Part shown: one piece after another, positions 22,028-32,690 of the stretch
How positions within the stretch are numbered: the stretch's first letter is position 1
Layout of the letters: every line of letters starts with the position of its first letter
DNA from: Acanthosepion esculentum
Lineage: Eukaryota > Mollusca > Cephalopoda > Sepiida > Sepiidae
Assembly (NCBI GenBank): GCA_964036315.1
Contig: OZ038517.1
Location: 14,296,272-14,360,271, forward strand
Length of the DNA stretch: 64,000 nt
Direction: 5' to 3'
The notes under the pieces: generated by a model
What the model saw: only the letters and a program-made list of their open reading frames with translations
Databases searched by the model: none
What the model was told of the DNA's origin: nothing
Translations under genes and position numbers: made by a program

Positions 22028-22028
<1 letters not shown>

Positions 22029-22082
<54 letters not shown>
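22029..22082. repeat. (AT)n microsatellite
   Basis: About 27 AT dinucleotides. Confidence 0.95.
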
Positions 22083-22085
<3 letters not shown>

Positions 22086-22214
22086 CTCTGTATTAATAAA
22101 TACATAGAGCTCTTATATATATTTTTTTCGGAATATATATTCAGATAAATGTCCCGATTCGTGTGGTTGCTTGTTGCTTCCATTTTCTCTGAAAAAGATC
22201 AAAAGTCAGCCATT

Positions 22215-24550
22215 TTGTTTTGTTTGAGTTACTTAAGTAAGAATTAAACTAAAAAAGATTGCATGTAAATTGTAAATCAACAAAATTATTTTCATGAATT
22301 TATAACTTTGTGTTAGAGCCCATTAAAATCTGACCAACCATCAATAACGATCCTAGAGAACCTTACTCAATGACATCTTTGGATGACTGCTTCTCGAACT
22401 ATTGTAAATGCTGGTTGTGTTGAAAACATTGATGTGGCTGCGTATTGAATAGCATTTAACAATTATACATTTTTGAATTAAGGAAAAACAATGGAAAACC
22501 GTTTTTTGTTTCAACGATAAAATATATATTAAAATCAACAAATACAAAACATTTTTTGTAATGTGTGAAACAATAAGAAGAAGTAGTTTCCCTTTATCTG
22601 TTAGCTGTAAGATTAAATGTAATAAAAACAAGTTATCTGAATAAGAATGTTCAAAGTTCTGTATTAGATAGTAATTCAGTTGTAGATTATATATAATTAA
22701 CAGAGCTGTTGCAACTTGGCTTGTTACATAGAACTGATGGTGCATGATATTTAAGTTCTGTGTGTGTGCGCGCGCAGTGAGTAGAATGAATAGTCTGTGT
22801 AGACGTGTGTGAGTTGCTGAGTTCTACTGAGTTCTGCTTCTACTGTCTATTTTTGGAACGAATCCTGGTTTATATTACTATCGGTAGGCTCCCAGGACAA
22901 CGGAGGGAGACATTTCGAGAGAACACAAAAAATATCTGATTGGATGAAAAATTACCCAATCGGTGATTTTATAACAAAAGCATTAAAAGAATTAACAGTA
23001 GGAAAAATTCAGTGTGGTGAATGCGATCAGTAAATTGTCTTGCGATAGTTAGTATTTATTATTTGACCAATCACAGTTGAAAAAAAATGTAGGCGTAGCA
23101 AACATAGTAGTAATGACTACACTATCAAGAATAAATTCTACAAAGTAATTTATTAAATTCTTCAGAATTTCTTTCATTTCCTCCCAAGAGCCATTGTTTT
23201 ATGGCACTGATTCTAGAGTAGACTTTTAGCAAATGATCGTTGTTCAGTGTGCTTAGAATTTCCTTGTTTTCTGTGCATCTAAAATAAACATTAATGACGA
23301 AGAAATGGTAAGTCTAGAAACAGAGGCAATAATTCCTAAAAATTACCGTTTTTTAATTGTTTTTATTTGCAAATACATGTTTTTAGAAAATTGAATTCAC
23401 ATATTCTCATTCGTGCAGATGCTTATTGGTACCTTTTTCTTGGAGAAATACTTTTAGTTTTAGATGAAGCCAGCTATTCTCTTTGACTTTTAGTATTAAA
23501 GTTAGATTCATTTAATTTAAATCAAAATATTATTTTCGTGAATTTTTAACTTTCTGACTAGTTGACACCAGGTCACTTAGAACCCATTAGAATCTGACCA
23601 ACCATCAATAATGATCCTAGAGAACCTTGCTCAATGACGTCTTTGGATGACTGCTTCTCGAACTGTCAGGAATAAATTCTACAAAGTAATTATTAAATTC
23701 TTTAGAATTTCTTTCAATTCCTCCCAAGAGCCGTTGTTGATGAAGCGCTCGGCCGCGGTTATATTTTCTGTTTACTTATATTTACAACCAATGTTTTTCG
23801 TCTATGTCCACTATTTTGTCTGGACTTTCAAGTTTATCAATAGTTTTTTTCCCCCGTGGAATAGCATCACGCATCCCCACAGAATCTGAACCAGTCCCCT
23901 ATTGTTTGCTTCGAGCAATTGTAGTCGCTTAAAAATAAAATCAACCACTCAGTATATCTTTTTTTTAAACTGATAAAGTGTATTAACAAAATTTCATTTT
24001 TGCATATGTGAATTATGTCCCCTGTTTTATGGCCCTGATTCTAGACTTTTAACAACAACAACAACAACAACAAAAACAAAAACAAGAAGCAAGAAAATAA
24101 AAAGAAAAACAAACTCAATTCGTATACACGAGTGCTTAAAAAAGAAAGATGTTGGTCTCACAGTGAATTTTTATTTTTATGAGAGGGTGGAATGGGGTTG
24201 TAGAGATGGTTCTCAGCGTGGTCGGAAACGTTTCCCTTTTACCTTCATACATTGTGTCATATATTTATAACGACTTAGTCCACTACCATCTATGTACAGT
24301 TCCTTCAGGATATGGGTGAACATGATTCTCCACAACTTCCTGAGTTTTGTTGCTGTAAGTAACTTTTATTTTATTTTTTTTTTAAATTTTACCTTATCAC
24401 TACGGATTAAGAACTTCAAATGACAAATATCTAATTATTATATTATAAATATCTTTTTTACACTGATGAAATGTATTAACAAAATTACTTTCATTTTTGC
24501 GCATGTGAATTATGTCCCTTGTTGTATGGCTCTCAATCTTAGACTTTTAC
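22215..24550. repeat. Region of dispersed duplications, no gene
   Basis: Pairs of similar blocks: ATCTGACCAACCATCAATAA through TTTGGATGACTGCTTCTCGA at 22328-22400 and 23588-23660; AATAAATTCTACAAAGTAAT through CCTCCCAAGAGCC at 23130-23192 and 23668-23732; CATATGTGAATTATGTCCC-type blocks at about 23960-24048 and 24455-24549. All are direct and suggest copies of one diverged, unrecognised element. (CAA)n at 24052-24075. Confidence 0.6.
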
Positions 24551-24639
24551 GGGGTTTGTAGCCGAGTGTCGAATAAAAGTAGTTTGTTAAAATGTAAATA
24601 TATAGCCATTCCAAGAAAACCGATGTTGAAAGCAGGTAT

Positions 24640-25125
24640 TGCACAGAATTCTGCATCACCTATGAACGAACCCAGATCATCGGAGAAGTTACCTGCGTCC
24701 CGGACATGACGGAATATCAGGCGAACCTCTTTGACCTCTTCCTAACCTCCTGCCCTGATAAATGCGTATCAAAAGTTTTACCTTAACTAGTCACGTCAGA
24801 CCATCTCCTAATCAATGTCCAGATTGGTGCCAAACCTAAGCCATCCCCTGATGTACCGTTGCATAGAACGATTTTTCGGTATTTGAGGGCAGGTCAGACC
24901 ATCTCCTAATCAGTGTCCAGATTGGTGCCAAACCTAAGGCATCTCCTGATGTACAGTTCCATAGAACGATTTTTCGCTATGCCAAGGCAGACTGGGACAG
25001 CTTTCGATCTTGTATGATGGAAGCTCCCTCCCAACCTTCTTCAAGCATGCTGCCTCCAAAACCGCTGCCCTTGTCACTGATTGGACTCTTTCTGGAATCG
25101 AGAAATTATTTTTTAAAATTCAGTA
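24640..25125 (+). pseudogene. LINE endonuclease-domain remnant with internal duplication
   Basis: The plus-strand translation gives NLFDLFLTSCPDKC, then after a stop TSDHLLINVQIGAKPKPSPDV and HRTIFRYLRA. A second, nearly identical copy of that block follows and continues HRTIFRYAKADWDSFRSCM. After a frameshift come FFKHAASKTAALVTDWTLSGIEKLF. The SDH box is the C-terminal catalytic motif of the apurinic-type endonuclease of LINE ORF2. The duplicated segment is about 115 bp (near 24793-24893 and 24895-25000). It may belong to the same LINE family as the RT tails. Confidence 0.7.
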
Positions 25126-25507
25126 AAAACCAAACAGTCAACACTGGTTCTGTTGGATATCGGTTGAGGATAACCTTTGACCTCACTTCCGCTGCATCAG
25201 AGAGTGGGTGAGAATCAGAAAGGGTGACAGCATTACAGGAATATACATATACGCATGCAGACAAAAACACAAGAAAATGGAAATAGATCTAAGAACACAC
25301 AGGGGCCATTAATAGATAAGAATGCAAATAACTCCTTCGCCATTTCTCGGACCAATCTTAATTGTTTTATAACCCTTCACGCAGAACTTTTCACTGGCAA
25401 ACCAGGAAGACATTTTGGCCACTAACACACAAAAAAGAGAATGTCTCATATCGAGAATATTTAACATGGAAAAACATAAGAAAAAATCTTTATTAATAAT
25501 ATGTGGA

Positions 25508-25556
25508 AATCTTGCCTGATGAAGGTCGCGAGACCGGAAACCCGTGTAGTAAAATT
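25508..25556 (+). ncRNA. Candidate hammerhead ribozyme (Penelope-type)
   Basis: CTGATGA (25516-25522) is followed by a stem-loop GGTC-GCGA-GACC and then GAAA (25537-25540). Downstream, AC/GT could form a two-pair stem III with loop CCGT, placing a GTA cleavage triplet at 25546-25548. Flanks 25508-25515 and 25549-25556 pair at 7 of 8 positions as stem I. An extra A-G apposition at the base of stem II is non-canonical. Short-stem-III hammerheads are known from Penelope-like retroelements, and Penelope sequence lies 1.5 kb away. Activity is not shown. Confidence 0.5.
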
Positions 25557-25676
25557 ATGGAAAATAAAGCATAATATTTTTTAAAAAATCTACATTACAA
25601 CCAAAAACGTTTGCGGTTTCTCTCTTCTTTTTAATATACACACTTTTCTCTCGTTGGAACTACTATAACCTCTCCC

Positions 25677-25678
<2 letters not shown>

Positions 25679-25719
<41 letters not shown>

Positions 25720-25794
25720 CACAAACTGGAAAGGGTTTTTGCGATGCGTTTCATCCGTTACGATTTCATCGAACTGGGCTTTGTTGAAGTTATA

Positions 25795-25860
<66 letters not shown>
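25679..25860. repeat. (AT)n and (CA)n microsatellites
   Basis: AT dinucleotides at 25680-25718, and CA dinucleotides at about 25795-25845 running into a short TA run. Confidence 0.95.
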
Positions 25861-25861
<1 letters not shown>

Positions 25862-26204
25862 ATCAAATGGACTAAGTCCGACAATTATTTTAATATATTT
25901 TCTGTTTTTTAACTTATTTTTTATAGATATAAATATTTAAGTAAATGCTCTGTTTATAATAAACAGTATTAACGACATTTACCGGTCTGAATGTCCAAGA
26001 AATTGTCATAGAAAATATGTGTCCTCCGAAAAGGAATTGAACGTGTATCCTACATGCAATCGTCATTTAGCCTGATGTGCTATACCATTTAGCTACAGAG
26101 GAAGCGTCTGGTTAGCAAGGTCGAATTACTGCTTTTAAAATTAAGTTCGGAAATGTTGTTAATACTTTTTATTATAAGCAGAGCATTTATTTAAATATTT
26201 ATAT
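25861..26204 (-). mobile_element. Foldback element with tRNA-like core
   Basis: Arms at about 25929-25980 and 26151-26204 are inverted copies (AAATATTTAAGTAAATGCTC versus its complement, a few mismatches). Between them, on the minus strand, 26102-26022 folds like a tRNA. There is a fully paired 7-bp acceptor stem (TCCTCTG with CGGAGGA, one G-T), a GCTA/TAGC D stem, a box A-like TAGCTAAATGGTATAGC and a box B-like CGTTCAATTCC. The T stem does not pair, so this is a tRNA-derived or pseudo-tRNA sequence, not a working tRNA. A related arm recurs at 63798-64000. Confidence 0.6.
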
Positions 26205-26215
26205 CTATCTATCTA

Positions 26216-26294
<79 letters not shown>

Positions 26295-26312
26295 ATGTGT
26301 GTGTGTGTGCAG
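26203..26312. repeat. Compound microsatellite (CTAT)n-(CT)n-(AT)n-(GT)n
   Basis: Successive simple-repeat tracts with a gradual change of motif, directly abutting the right arm of the foldback element. Confidence 0.95.
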
Positions 26313-26559
26313 GTATGCAGAAAAATAGGAAAGAACACGTTAGGTAAATAATCCGGAGTTCCTTAGTATTTTTGTTTTTATTTTTAAAAAGGACAGTGCT
26401 CCATACAGAAGTAGAGCTTATATTATAATATTTTATAAAAAATATGATTCCTTCGCTACATAAGAGTTCTCATGTTTCAAAAGCGAGAGCCGAGACCCCT
26501 AATATAATTTTTGAAATTAAGTTGAATTAAGGTGTCAGGTTTCGCTTTCTCGTCAAGCG

Positions 26560-27055
26560 AGAATTTGTGAATAAGCTATCTTGTGGTTTGCGCGTGTTTA
26601 TAAGTGTGGTCTCTTGCAACATTAGTTACTATGGAAACGGCTGGTGGCGGCCATATTGGTTAGGTGGTCTAAGAGTTAAGAATTAATTTTTATCTACAGA
26701 CCAGTCTCCTTCGAAAAGTTTATGTCAGGTTATGTTGGGGTCCCTATTTCAAGTCTGATAGTAGCGGTCACCGTCTAGTTGGTCTAAAGAGGCACTTTAT
26801 GGCCTTGCGGCAGGTCGTTAAGTGTCGTGAGGATTCTGTTTCATTATTATCTGTCTATTAATCTCGTTATTTATTTGTTTATTCAAATGGCTATTTTCTT
26901 TTACAAACGTGTTGAAATGGATTAGAATTTGTTTTTTGACGACTCCACAAAGGGTTTTTCTATTTAATGATTGGGCTGAGCTTTTAAGGCTTTTATTAAA
27001 CTATAGAATTTATTTGTTTATATGTTGTTGTTTTCTTTTGTTTTTTTTGTTGATG
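26560..27055 (-). mobile_element. Probable Penelope 3' non-coding region
   Basis: It lies downstream, on the minus strand, of the GIY-YIG reading frame ending at 27056. It has no coding potential, is AT-rich near 26880-27050, and holds a GTTACTATGGAAACGGCTGG phrase near 26625. Assignment rests on adjacency only. Confidence 0.4.
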
Positions 27056-27490
27056 TCAGCAAAAAACCGTTAACTCCTGTCTATGGTTTAATAACTTTTC
27101 ATTATTTAGAAACTTAATGATGTGTAGTTTTTCATGTAGGCATAAAGGGCATGGGTCGTCCCAGGTTTTACAAGTTCTTGTTCTATTTATTATTTTCCAT
27201 TTTACTTTCGGTGTTTTATTCGTTTCTTTTAAATGCCAGTAGTATTGGGATAGAGATGTCTGATTTCTATTTTGGATATTGTTGAAGGAGCTCTTGTGTT
27301 GTCTCCATCTAATTTTAAATTTATTCTTCGTTGACCCAATGTATATCCTGTCAGTGTTAGGACTCTCAATGGATGAGATGGTGCATTGGTATACCACGGA
27401 TTTAGTGAGGCATTTGTTTTCTAACGGGCAGTCATTAGGGTTTCTACAATCACATAATTTTTCATTATTTTTGTCTAATTGCAGTTTAGG
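27056..27490 (-). pseudogene. Penelope-like element C-terminus: Cys motif and GIY-YIG endonuclease
   Basis: The open frame on the minus strand ends at a TGA at 27056-27058. It encodes the zinc-like CDCRNPNDCPLENKCLTK with VVYQC, then IYIGSTKNKFKIRWRQHKSSF (GIY-YIG nuclease, here YIG with catalytic-type Arg and His), KVKWKI, a C-x2-C near CPLCLHEKL, and EKLLNHRQEL. This order (Cys motif, GIY-YIG, CxxC, LLN.R.EL) is that of Penelope-like retrotransposon endonucleases. The reverse transcriptase domain upstream is missing and the frame fades in a poly-T stretch at about 27545, so it is a 5'-truncated copy. The nuclease part itself is uninterrupted. Confidence 0.85.
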
Positions 27491-27895
27491 AGTTTTATTG
27501 ACACTGTTTTGGCATGCGTGTTTTTCCAGGATTTTATTATTATGTTTTTTTTTTTATCCATCAACAAATTTTCGCATTAAATAATTAAGTCACAGTGCCA
27601 GATTTACATATGGGCGAGTATGGGCTGCAGCCTCGCGGCCTCAAGACCAGAGGAGCCCAGAAGGGTCTTCCAGTTTTGGGCATCTTCATCTTCATGTTTT
27701 TAGGATGCTTTTCTAGAGAATTTGAATCCGAGAATTTCAGTGTAACTCAGTCCCTTCGTTCTAGATACATTTCTGTAGGATGAAAAGTTTGGATAAAAAA
27801 ACATCATAAAGTTGCTAAGGAAATAAATTGGATGAGCTCCAAAATTATTAAAATTTTTAAACTGTTTCAGGTTTTACACCAAAAAAAAAAAAAAA

Positions 27896-28770
27896 TATGT
27901 AAATTTTTTTTTTTAATATAGACATGGGTGTGGGTCTTAAGCAAAGCTCAGGGGTCTCTTAAGGCCTAAATACGGCTCAGGACAATACACTTGTGTCCCA
28001 GTGGAAACACCAAAGGCCTACAAACTGTTAGCTACTTTACCCAATTTCTAATCTAACATCAGGTATTTTTACAGTCAGGTTGAAGTTTTGAGTTTTTTTG
28101 TTTTTTTTTAACTGATCAACCCTAAGCTACAGCTTTCTGGTATTTAATATGAAATCGGTCTGGTCTTGATCCTGGTGGCATTTCAATTGTGAATGGTCGA
28201 GTAGTTTAAAATTTATATATATACATGTGCATAAATAAGTCTAAGAGATTTCGTCTGACTAGCCAACTGGTTTGACCAGGCTTCTCCAACAGCCCATCTA
28301 GCTAAGGTGGAGTGTTGAATTTGCATAATCTCTAGGAAATTGTCCAACATTCACTGCCATATAGGAAGATTGATATTACATAACAGTTCAGCACTCTTTT
28401 CTTTTTCTCTAAAGAAATTTTTTTGTTTCTTACAACTAATGCAAAAATGCAAAATTGGATGCTGAGGACTTCATATCGACAAAAAAAATATGTAAATTTT
28501 TTTTTAATATAGACATGGGTGTGGGGCTTAAGCAAAGCTCAGGGGCCTCTTAAGGCCTAAATCCGGCTCAGGACAATACACTTGCGTCTCAGTGGAAACA
28601 CCAAAGGCCTACAAACTGTTAGCTACTTTACCCAATTTCTAATCTAATATCAGGTATTTTTACAGTCAGGTTGAAGTTTTGAGGGTTTTTTTTTAACTGG
28701 TCAACCCTAAGCTACAGATTTCTGGTACTTAATATGAAATCGGTCTGGTCTTGATCCTGGTGCCATTTCA
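27896..28770. repeat. ~285-bp direct duplication flanking a LINE RT scrap
   Basis: 27896-28185 and 28489-28770 align over their whole length (TATAGACATGGGTGTGGG, AAGCAAAGCTCAGGGG, GTCAGGTTGAAGTTTTGAG, GAAATCGGTCTGGTCTTGAT) and lie 593 bp apart. Origin unknown. The spacer contains the minus-strand peptide RVLNCYVISIFLYGSECWTIS. Confidence 0.85.
28330..28440 (-). pseudogene. RTE-type LINE reverse-transcriptase scrap
   Basis: The minus-strand translation LEKKKRVLNCYVISIFLYGS with ECWTIS is the conserved Y-G-x-E-x-W-T stretch of RTE/CR1-like reverse transcriptases. Only about 30 residues remain, between the two copies of the 285-bp direct repeat. Confidence 0.7.
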
Positions 28771-28837
28771 TTTTAGTTGAAGTTGTGATAAAAGCTGCCA
28801 CACTGGTGTAAATGAAAAGTGAAAAGGGGGAGAGCTG

Positions 28838-28960
28838 TTAACTATGCTGACTCTTGTGGTCCTACCAAGGATTGAACTCACCATCCTTGTTTAACAAATT
28901 TCTAAAGATAGGCTCCCTCTCCTCAGCTTAGTGGGCATGTTCTAAGCAGTGGCAGTAGCA
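28838..28960 (-). mobile_element. tRNA-derived SINE head, copy 1
   Basis: On the minus strand, CTAAGCTGAGGAGAGGGAGC and GTGAGTTCAATCCTTGGTAGG resemble tRNA box A and box B regions. The same block occurs at about 30615-30745, and in both cases it is followed on the plus strand by GTAGCAGGCTTGTCTCCC. Confidence 0.6.
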
Positions 28961-30060
28961 GGCTTGTCTCCCATCCCGCCAAAGTGGATTTTGAACTTTA
29001 GGCATTATTTAATTTATTCGGACTATTATCCTCATCTTCATTGCCATATTCCCAACGTGTGGCCCGTTGTACGCTCCGGCCTTCTTCAGGATCTGTCTAT
29101 ATTTTTGAGATTGCCATATTCACGAAGTTTCCGCCGTTGTACGCTCTGGCCTTGCAATACCACAGTTCTAAAATCGAGCTTCCCCAATACATATGGGCCA
29201 AGGACAAAAACTGTCACATCGGCGCCAATATTACACTGGCTCCCACCAGTGGAAAGTGCTGCCGCAGAGTTGGAATCCATTCCCACCAAAGTGGATTTTA
29301 ACTTTAGGCATTATTTAAATTATTCGGACTGTTATCCTCACCCCCCTTGCCATATTCACAACGTTTCCACCGTTGTACGCTCCGGCCTTCTTCAGGTGAT
29401 TGGAATTTCGGACCGAAGCCTTTATTTCATCCACCGGGGTAGATTGTTCTAGTTCCACGTGCCATGGTCCAGTGGATAAAGACGTTGGTTAGATCCAGTG
29501 ACTAGACCCAAAGAGTTGTGAGTTCAATACCAGGCCACAGCAGTGGTGAACCAAAAACTTGGCGAGTTGAATTAAAGGGAAATAACTGAAACATCAGGAA
29601 GAGGCCTGATACGGGGAACTAGAACAATCTACCCCGGTGGACGAAATAAAGAGTTAGGTTCGAAATTGCAATTACCTGAAGAAGGCCGGAGCGTACAACG
29701 TCTGAAACGTCGTGAATATCGCAGTGAAGATGAGGATAACAGTCCGAACAATGTAAATAGTGTAAATAATTACAATACCTCATTTCTGAAAGATAGACAG
29801 ATCCCGAAGAAGGCCGGAGCGTACAACGTCCGAAACGTCATTAATATGACAACAAAGAAGAGGACAACAGTTCGAACAATGTAAATAGTGTAAATAATTA
29901 TAATACCGCATCTCAAAAATATAGACAGATCCTGAAGAAGGCCGGAGCGTACAACGGCCGAAACGTGGTGAATATGGTATTGAAGATGGGGATAACAGTT
30001 TGAATTATGTGAATAATGCAAGTAATCAAAAATACCTTATCTCAGAGATATAGACATGCA
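28960..30060. mobile_element. Composite inverted element: GCCGGAGCGTACAACG arms around a tRNA-like core
   Basis: The left half (28975-29400) carries the arm unit in reverse orientation (TTGTACGCTCCGGCCTTCTT near 29065 and 29375, degenerate near 29140). The right half carries it forward, three times, with GAAGGCCGGA at 29681, 29809 and 29937, an exact 128-bp tandem period. The middle is bounded by a mirrored ACCGGGGTAGATTGTTCTAG (29436 and 29640 side). Its core (29458-29545) has tRNA-like boxes TGGTCCAGTGGATAAAG and GAGTTCAATACCAGG. The same layout recurs at 32690-33220. Confidence 0.7.
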
Positions 30061-30519
30061 TTATTAAGTTTATTGAAATTTCTCCTCAGGGTGAATTTTT
30101 CTCTTGTTTGGTGAAGTGCTGTCATTCAGTTTCAATAATTATATGAACAAACGTGTCTTGTATAAGAAGAGAAATTTAAAAAAGAATAAGAAAATGTAAA
30201 GCTAAAAGGAATCTTTATGAGAAACAATAACGAATAAAGTCAGGGGAAAAAAAGAAAATTTTATCTTCTAAATAAAATAAAATAAAATAATTATTCATAT
30301 TTGTACATGCTTGGGCATTGGTGAGAAATCAAATATTTCCCGAAGGGGTTGATGGTCTGGGATTCCCTGATGTAGATGCTCACTTTAGTTGGTACCAAGT
30401 TCCTATGTTAGCTGAGTTGATGAATCGGGACACATATAATCTAGTTAATCGGGAAACATATAATTAAGTTGATATTGATGCTTTTATAATCTCTTATCTA
30501 TCACCTGTATTAGTTTTCT

Positions 30520-30745
30520 TTTTATTCATTTTCTACAACTTATCAAACCTTTACGGGTTATTTAAAGACAGAAAATATTTTTAGATTGTAAGATCTTTTT
30601 TTTTTACATAATAATTATTAACCGTGCTGATTCTTGTGGTCCGACCTAGGACTGAACTCACCATCCTTGGCTAACAAATGTCTGAAGATATTAGATACCT
30701 GCTCCTCAGTCTAATGGATGTGTTCTAAGCAGTAGCAGGCTTGTC
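30520..30745. mobile_element. Dispersed repeat plus tRNA-derived SINE head, copy 2
   Basis: 30520-30600 is a copy of the TATGGCTTAT-family repeat seen in DDX19 introns. 30615-30745 matches the SINE head at 28838-28960 (GACTGAACTCACCATCCTTG, GTTCTAAGCAGT). Confidence 0.65.
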
Positions 30746-30869
30746 TCCCTTCCTGCCAAAGTGGGTTTAACTTTGAGGCATTATTTAAGTTTACTGAAAT
30801 GTCTCCTCAGTGAACATTTTTCTATTGTTTGGGAAGAGTGCGATAGACTGTTCAACTGTCAAACTATCT

Positions 30870-31290
30870 ACCTTGAGCAGTGTATTTACTTGACCCCCCC
30901 CCCCCACTGAGTCAGGTTGTGACACAAGGTCGGTTTTTAACGTGGGGACCCGAGTGTTTTCACTCGGGCCGCTGGTCTTAGCTTGTCAGAGCTGGTCTAA
31001 GCTAGTCATAGCTAGTCTTGGCTTGTCATAGCTGGTCCAGGCCAGAGCCGGTGCAAGCTAGTCGTAGCCGTGATACTACCAGCGCAGGGACGAATCCCTA
31101 CACCAGGTAAGTATCTATCTGCCTTGAGCAGAGAGGAACCCGGACGAGGCTTTGCCGCAGGGCAAATTTTCGTCATGGGAAGTAGACAGGCCCTGAACCC
31201 GTTTAGGCGGGTTCAAAGGGAATATTTTTGGCCGAGCCTACGGGCTCGGAGAACCCACGGTAAACTCGGCCTTATGCTACATACATTCCT
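30870..31290 (-). repeat. GC-rich structured repeat with hairpins and short tandem GCTGGTCTTAGCTTGTCA units
   Basis: Hairpins visible: CCCGAGTG/CACTCGGG near 30950, GAACCCG/CGGGTTC near 31195, CCGAGCC/GGCTCGG near 31235. Between them are four to five degenerate ~20-bp GCTGGTCTTAGCTTGTCA-type units (30970-31065). The stretch GTGACACAA...TTTTTAACGTGGGG is the reverse complement, with changes, of the repeats at 42884-42998 and 43221-43330. Confidence 0.55.
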
Positions 31291-31299
31291 CGTGGAGGG

Positions 31300-32690
31300 G
31301 CTGTTAAATATTAACATTTTTCTATTGTTTGGTGAAGTGCTGTCACTCAATTTATTGATCAAGAGCCTGTTTTATCACTTGAACTACGCTCTATTACCAG
31401 ATCATGGATGGTGAATGATAGGGCCACAAAAACCAGCATAGCTAACAGACCTGTTTCATGTTTTACGCACACAATAAAACCAATATTGTATAATGATAAC
31501 GGGATATATGGTATTTATTACATATGAATGCTAATTGTAGGCTTATACAGGGGGCAGTAGAAATACCCCCCACATTTTAAACTGTTACCTATATACTGCT
31601 AGTGAACTTAGGCAATGGAGTTTTCATCTAGCTAACATCTTACCATTTCTTTTTAGATAGAATCAGTTATCATCATAGCTTGGACATGCGCACACCGTGC
31701 AGTTGCTGTTAAAACGTTTTTTTAAAGACTAGTGAATCTGTGATCGCCACAGAGAGAGCCGTTCGTGACCATTTCATGCTGTTCCGAATAGAAAATCGAT
31801 ACAGTTATGCGTTGAAAATTTCAGGGCCCAGCGCTTAAAAGAAAGCCATATGGAAGATCCCCAAGCTCTTGAACTTTGATGGAAAACTTTAGAAATCGTC
31901 TACAACAGTGTATGGCAAATAGAGGCCACCATTTCGGCGGTGTCATTTTAAAAACAAAATGAATAAAAAATGTAATCTTTTGTTTAAACAACAGTGAAAT
32001 AATTTTTTAATACCACATACTTTAGTCTTTTTGTCAACATTAAAAATACGGGAGGTTTTTCTGCCGCAGATATATTATCAGTCTGGGGTTTGTGATCTCG
32101 TGACTGGCGTTCATGAGTTGGTTGGCAAATTCCTGACTACAACTTGATCTTTCAGTTCTAAGACTAAGTGATCTTTAAGGACATTTTTTATGAAAAAAAA
32201 ACGCGTCTTAGAACATGAGAAATATGATATACGTTGATTCTTTCAGATCAGTTTCCTTGTCAAAGTCACAAATGTTCGGCCGCTATACTCTCCGGCCTCT
32301 ATGCTGTATGGATTGAAGAGATGAGGTAGTGTTTTGCATAAATTTATTCAAATAAGTCTCCTTGTCATTGTTGTTTTTATCACCATCTCTCAGCCGTGTT
32401 CATTTCTTCAGCTGTCGCATTCTTGAATCGCTTGCAACCGGGAAGATTAAAAGAAAACTACTCACAGGGCAACATCTTCTCATGCCTTTATCCGTTACAC
32501 CAGAGGAACTTTGAGAATTCTTAACCACAAACTCTCTCTTATAATGCAGGTATGCAGTTTTACTGAGTTGGTGTTCACATTTGTACTGCCGGTCACGGGG
32601 ATTGAACACAGACTGGCATCATAACAGGAAATGGAGTCAACGAGTGATGGAATATGGCAGAGAGAACAGGAGAAATGACAGGTAAGAAAA
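31300..32690. other. No recognisable gene or element
   Basis: Short frames only. One isolated trace of the composite-element arm (GTTCGGCCGCTATACTCTCC) lies at about 32273-32305. Confidence 0.5.

Noticed and set aside
22353..22745. 130-codon hydrophobic minus-strand frame
   Set aside because: Leu/Ile/Tyr-rich composition is what AT-rich DNA gives by chance. There is no motif, and part of it overlaps a dispersed repeat.
26022..26102. Functional tRNA gene
   Set aside because: The T stem does not pair, the anticodon loop lacks the invariant T before the anticodon, and it lies inside a foldback repeat.
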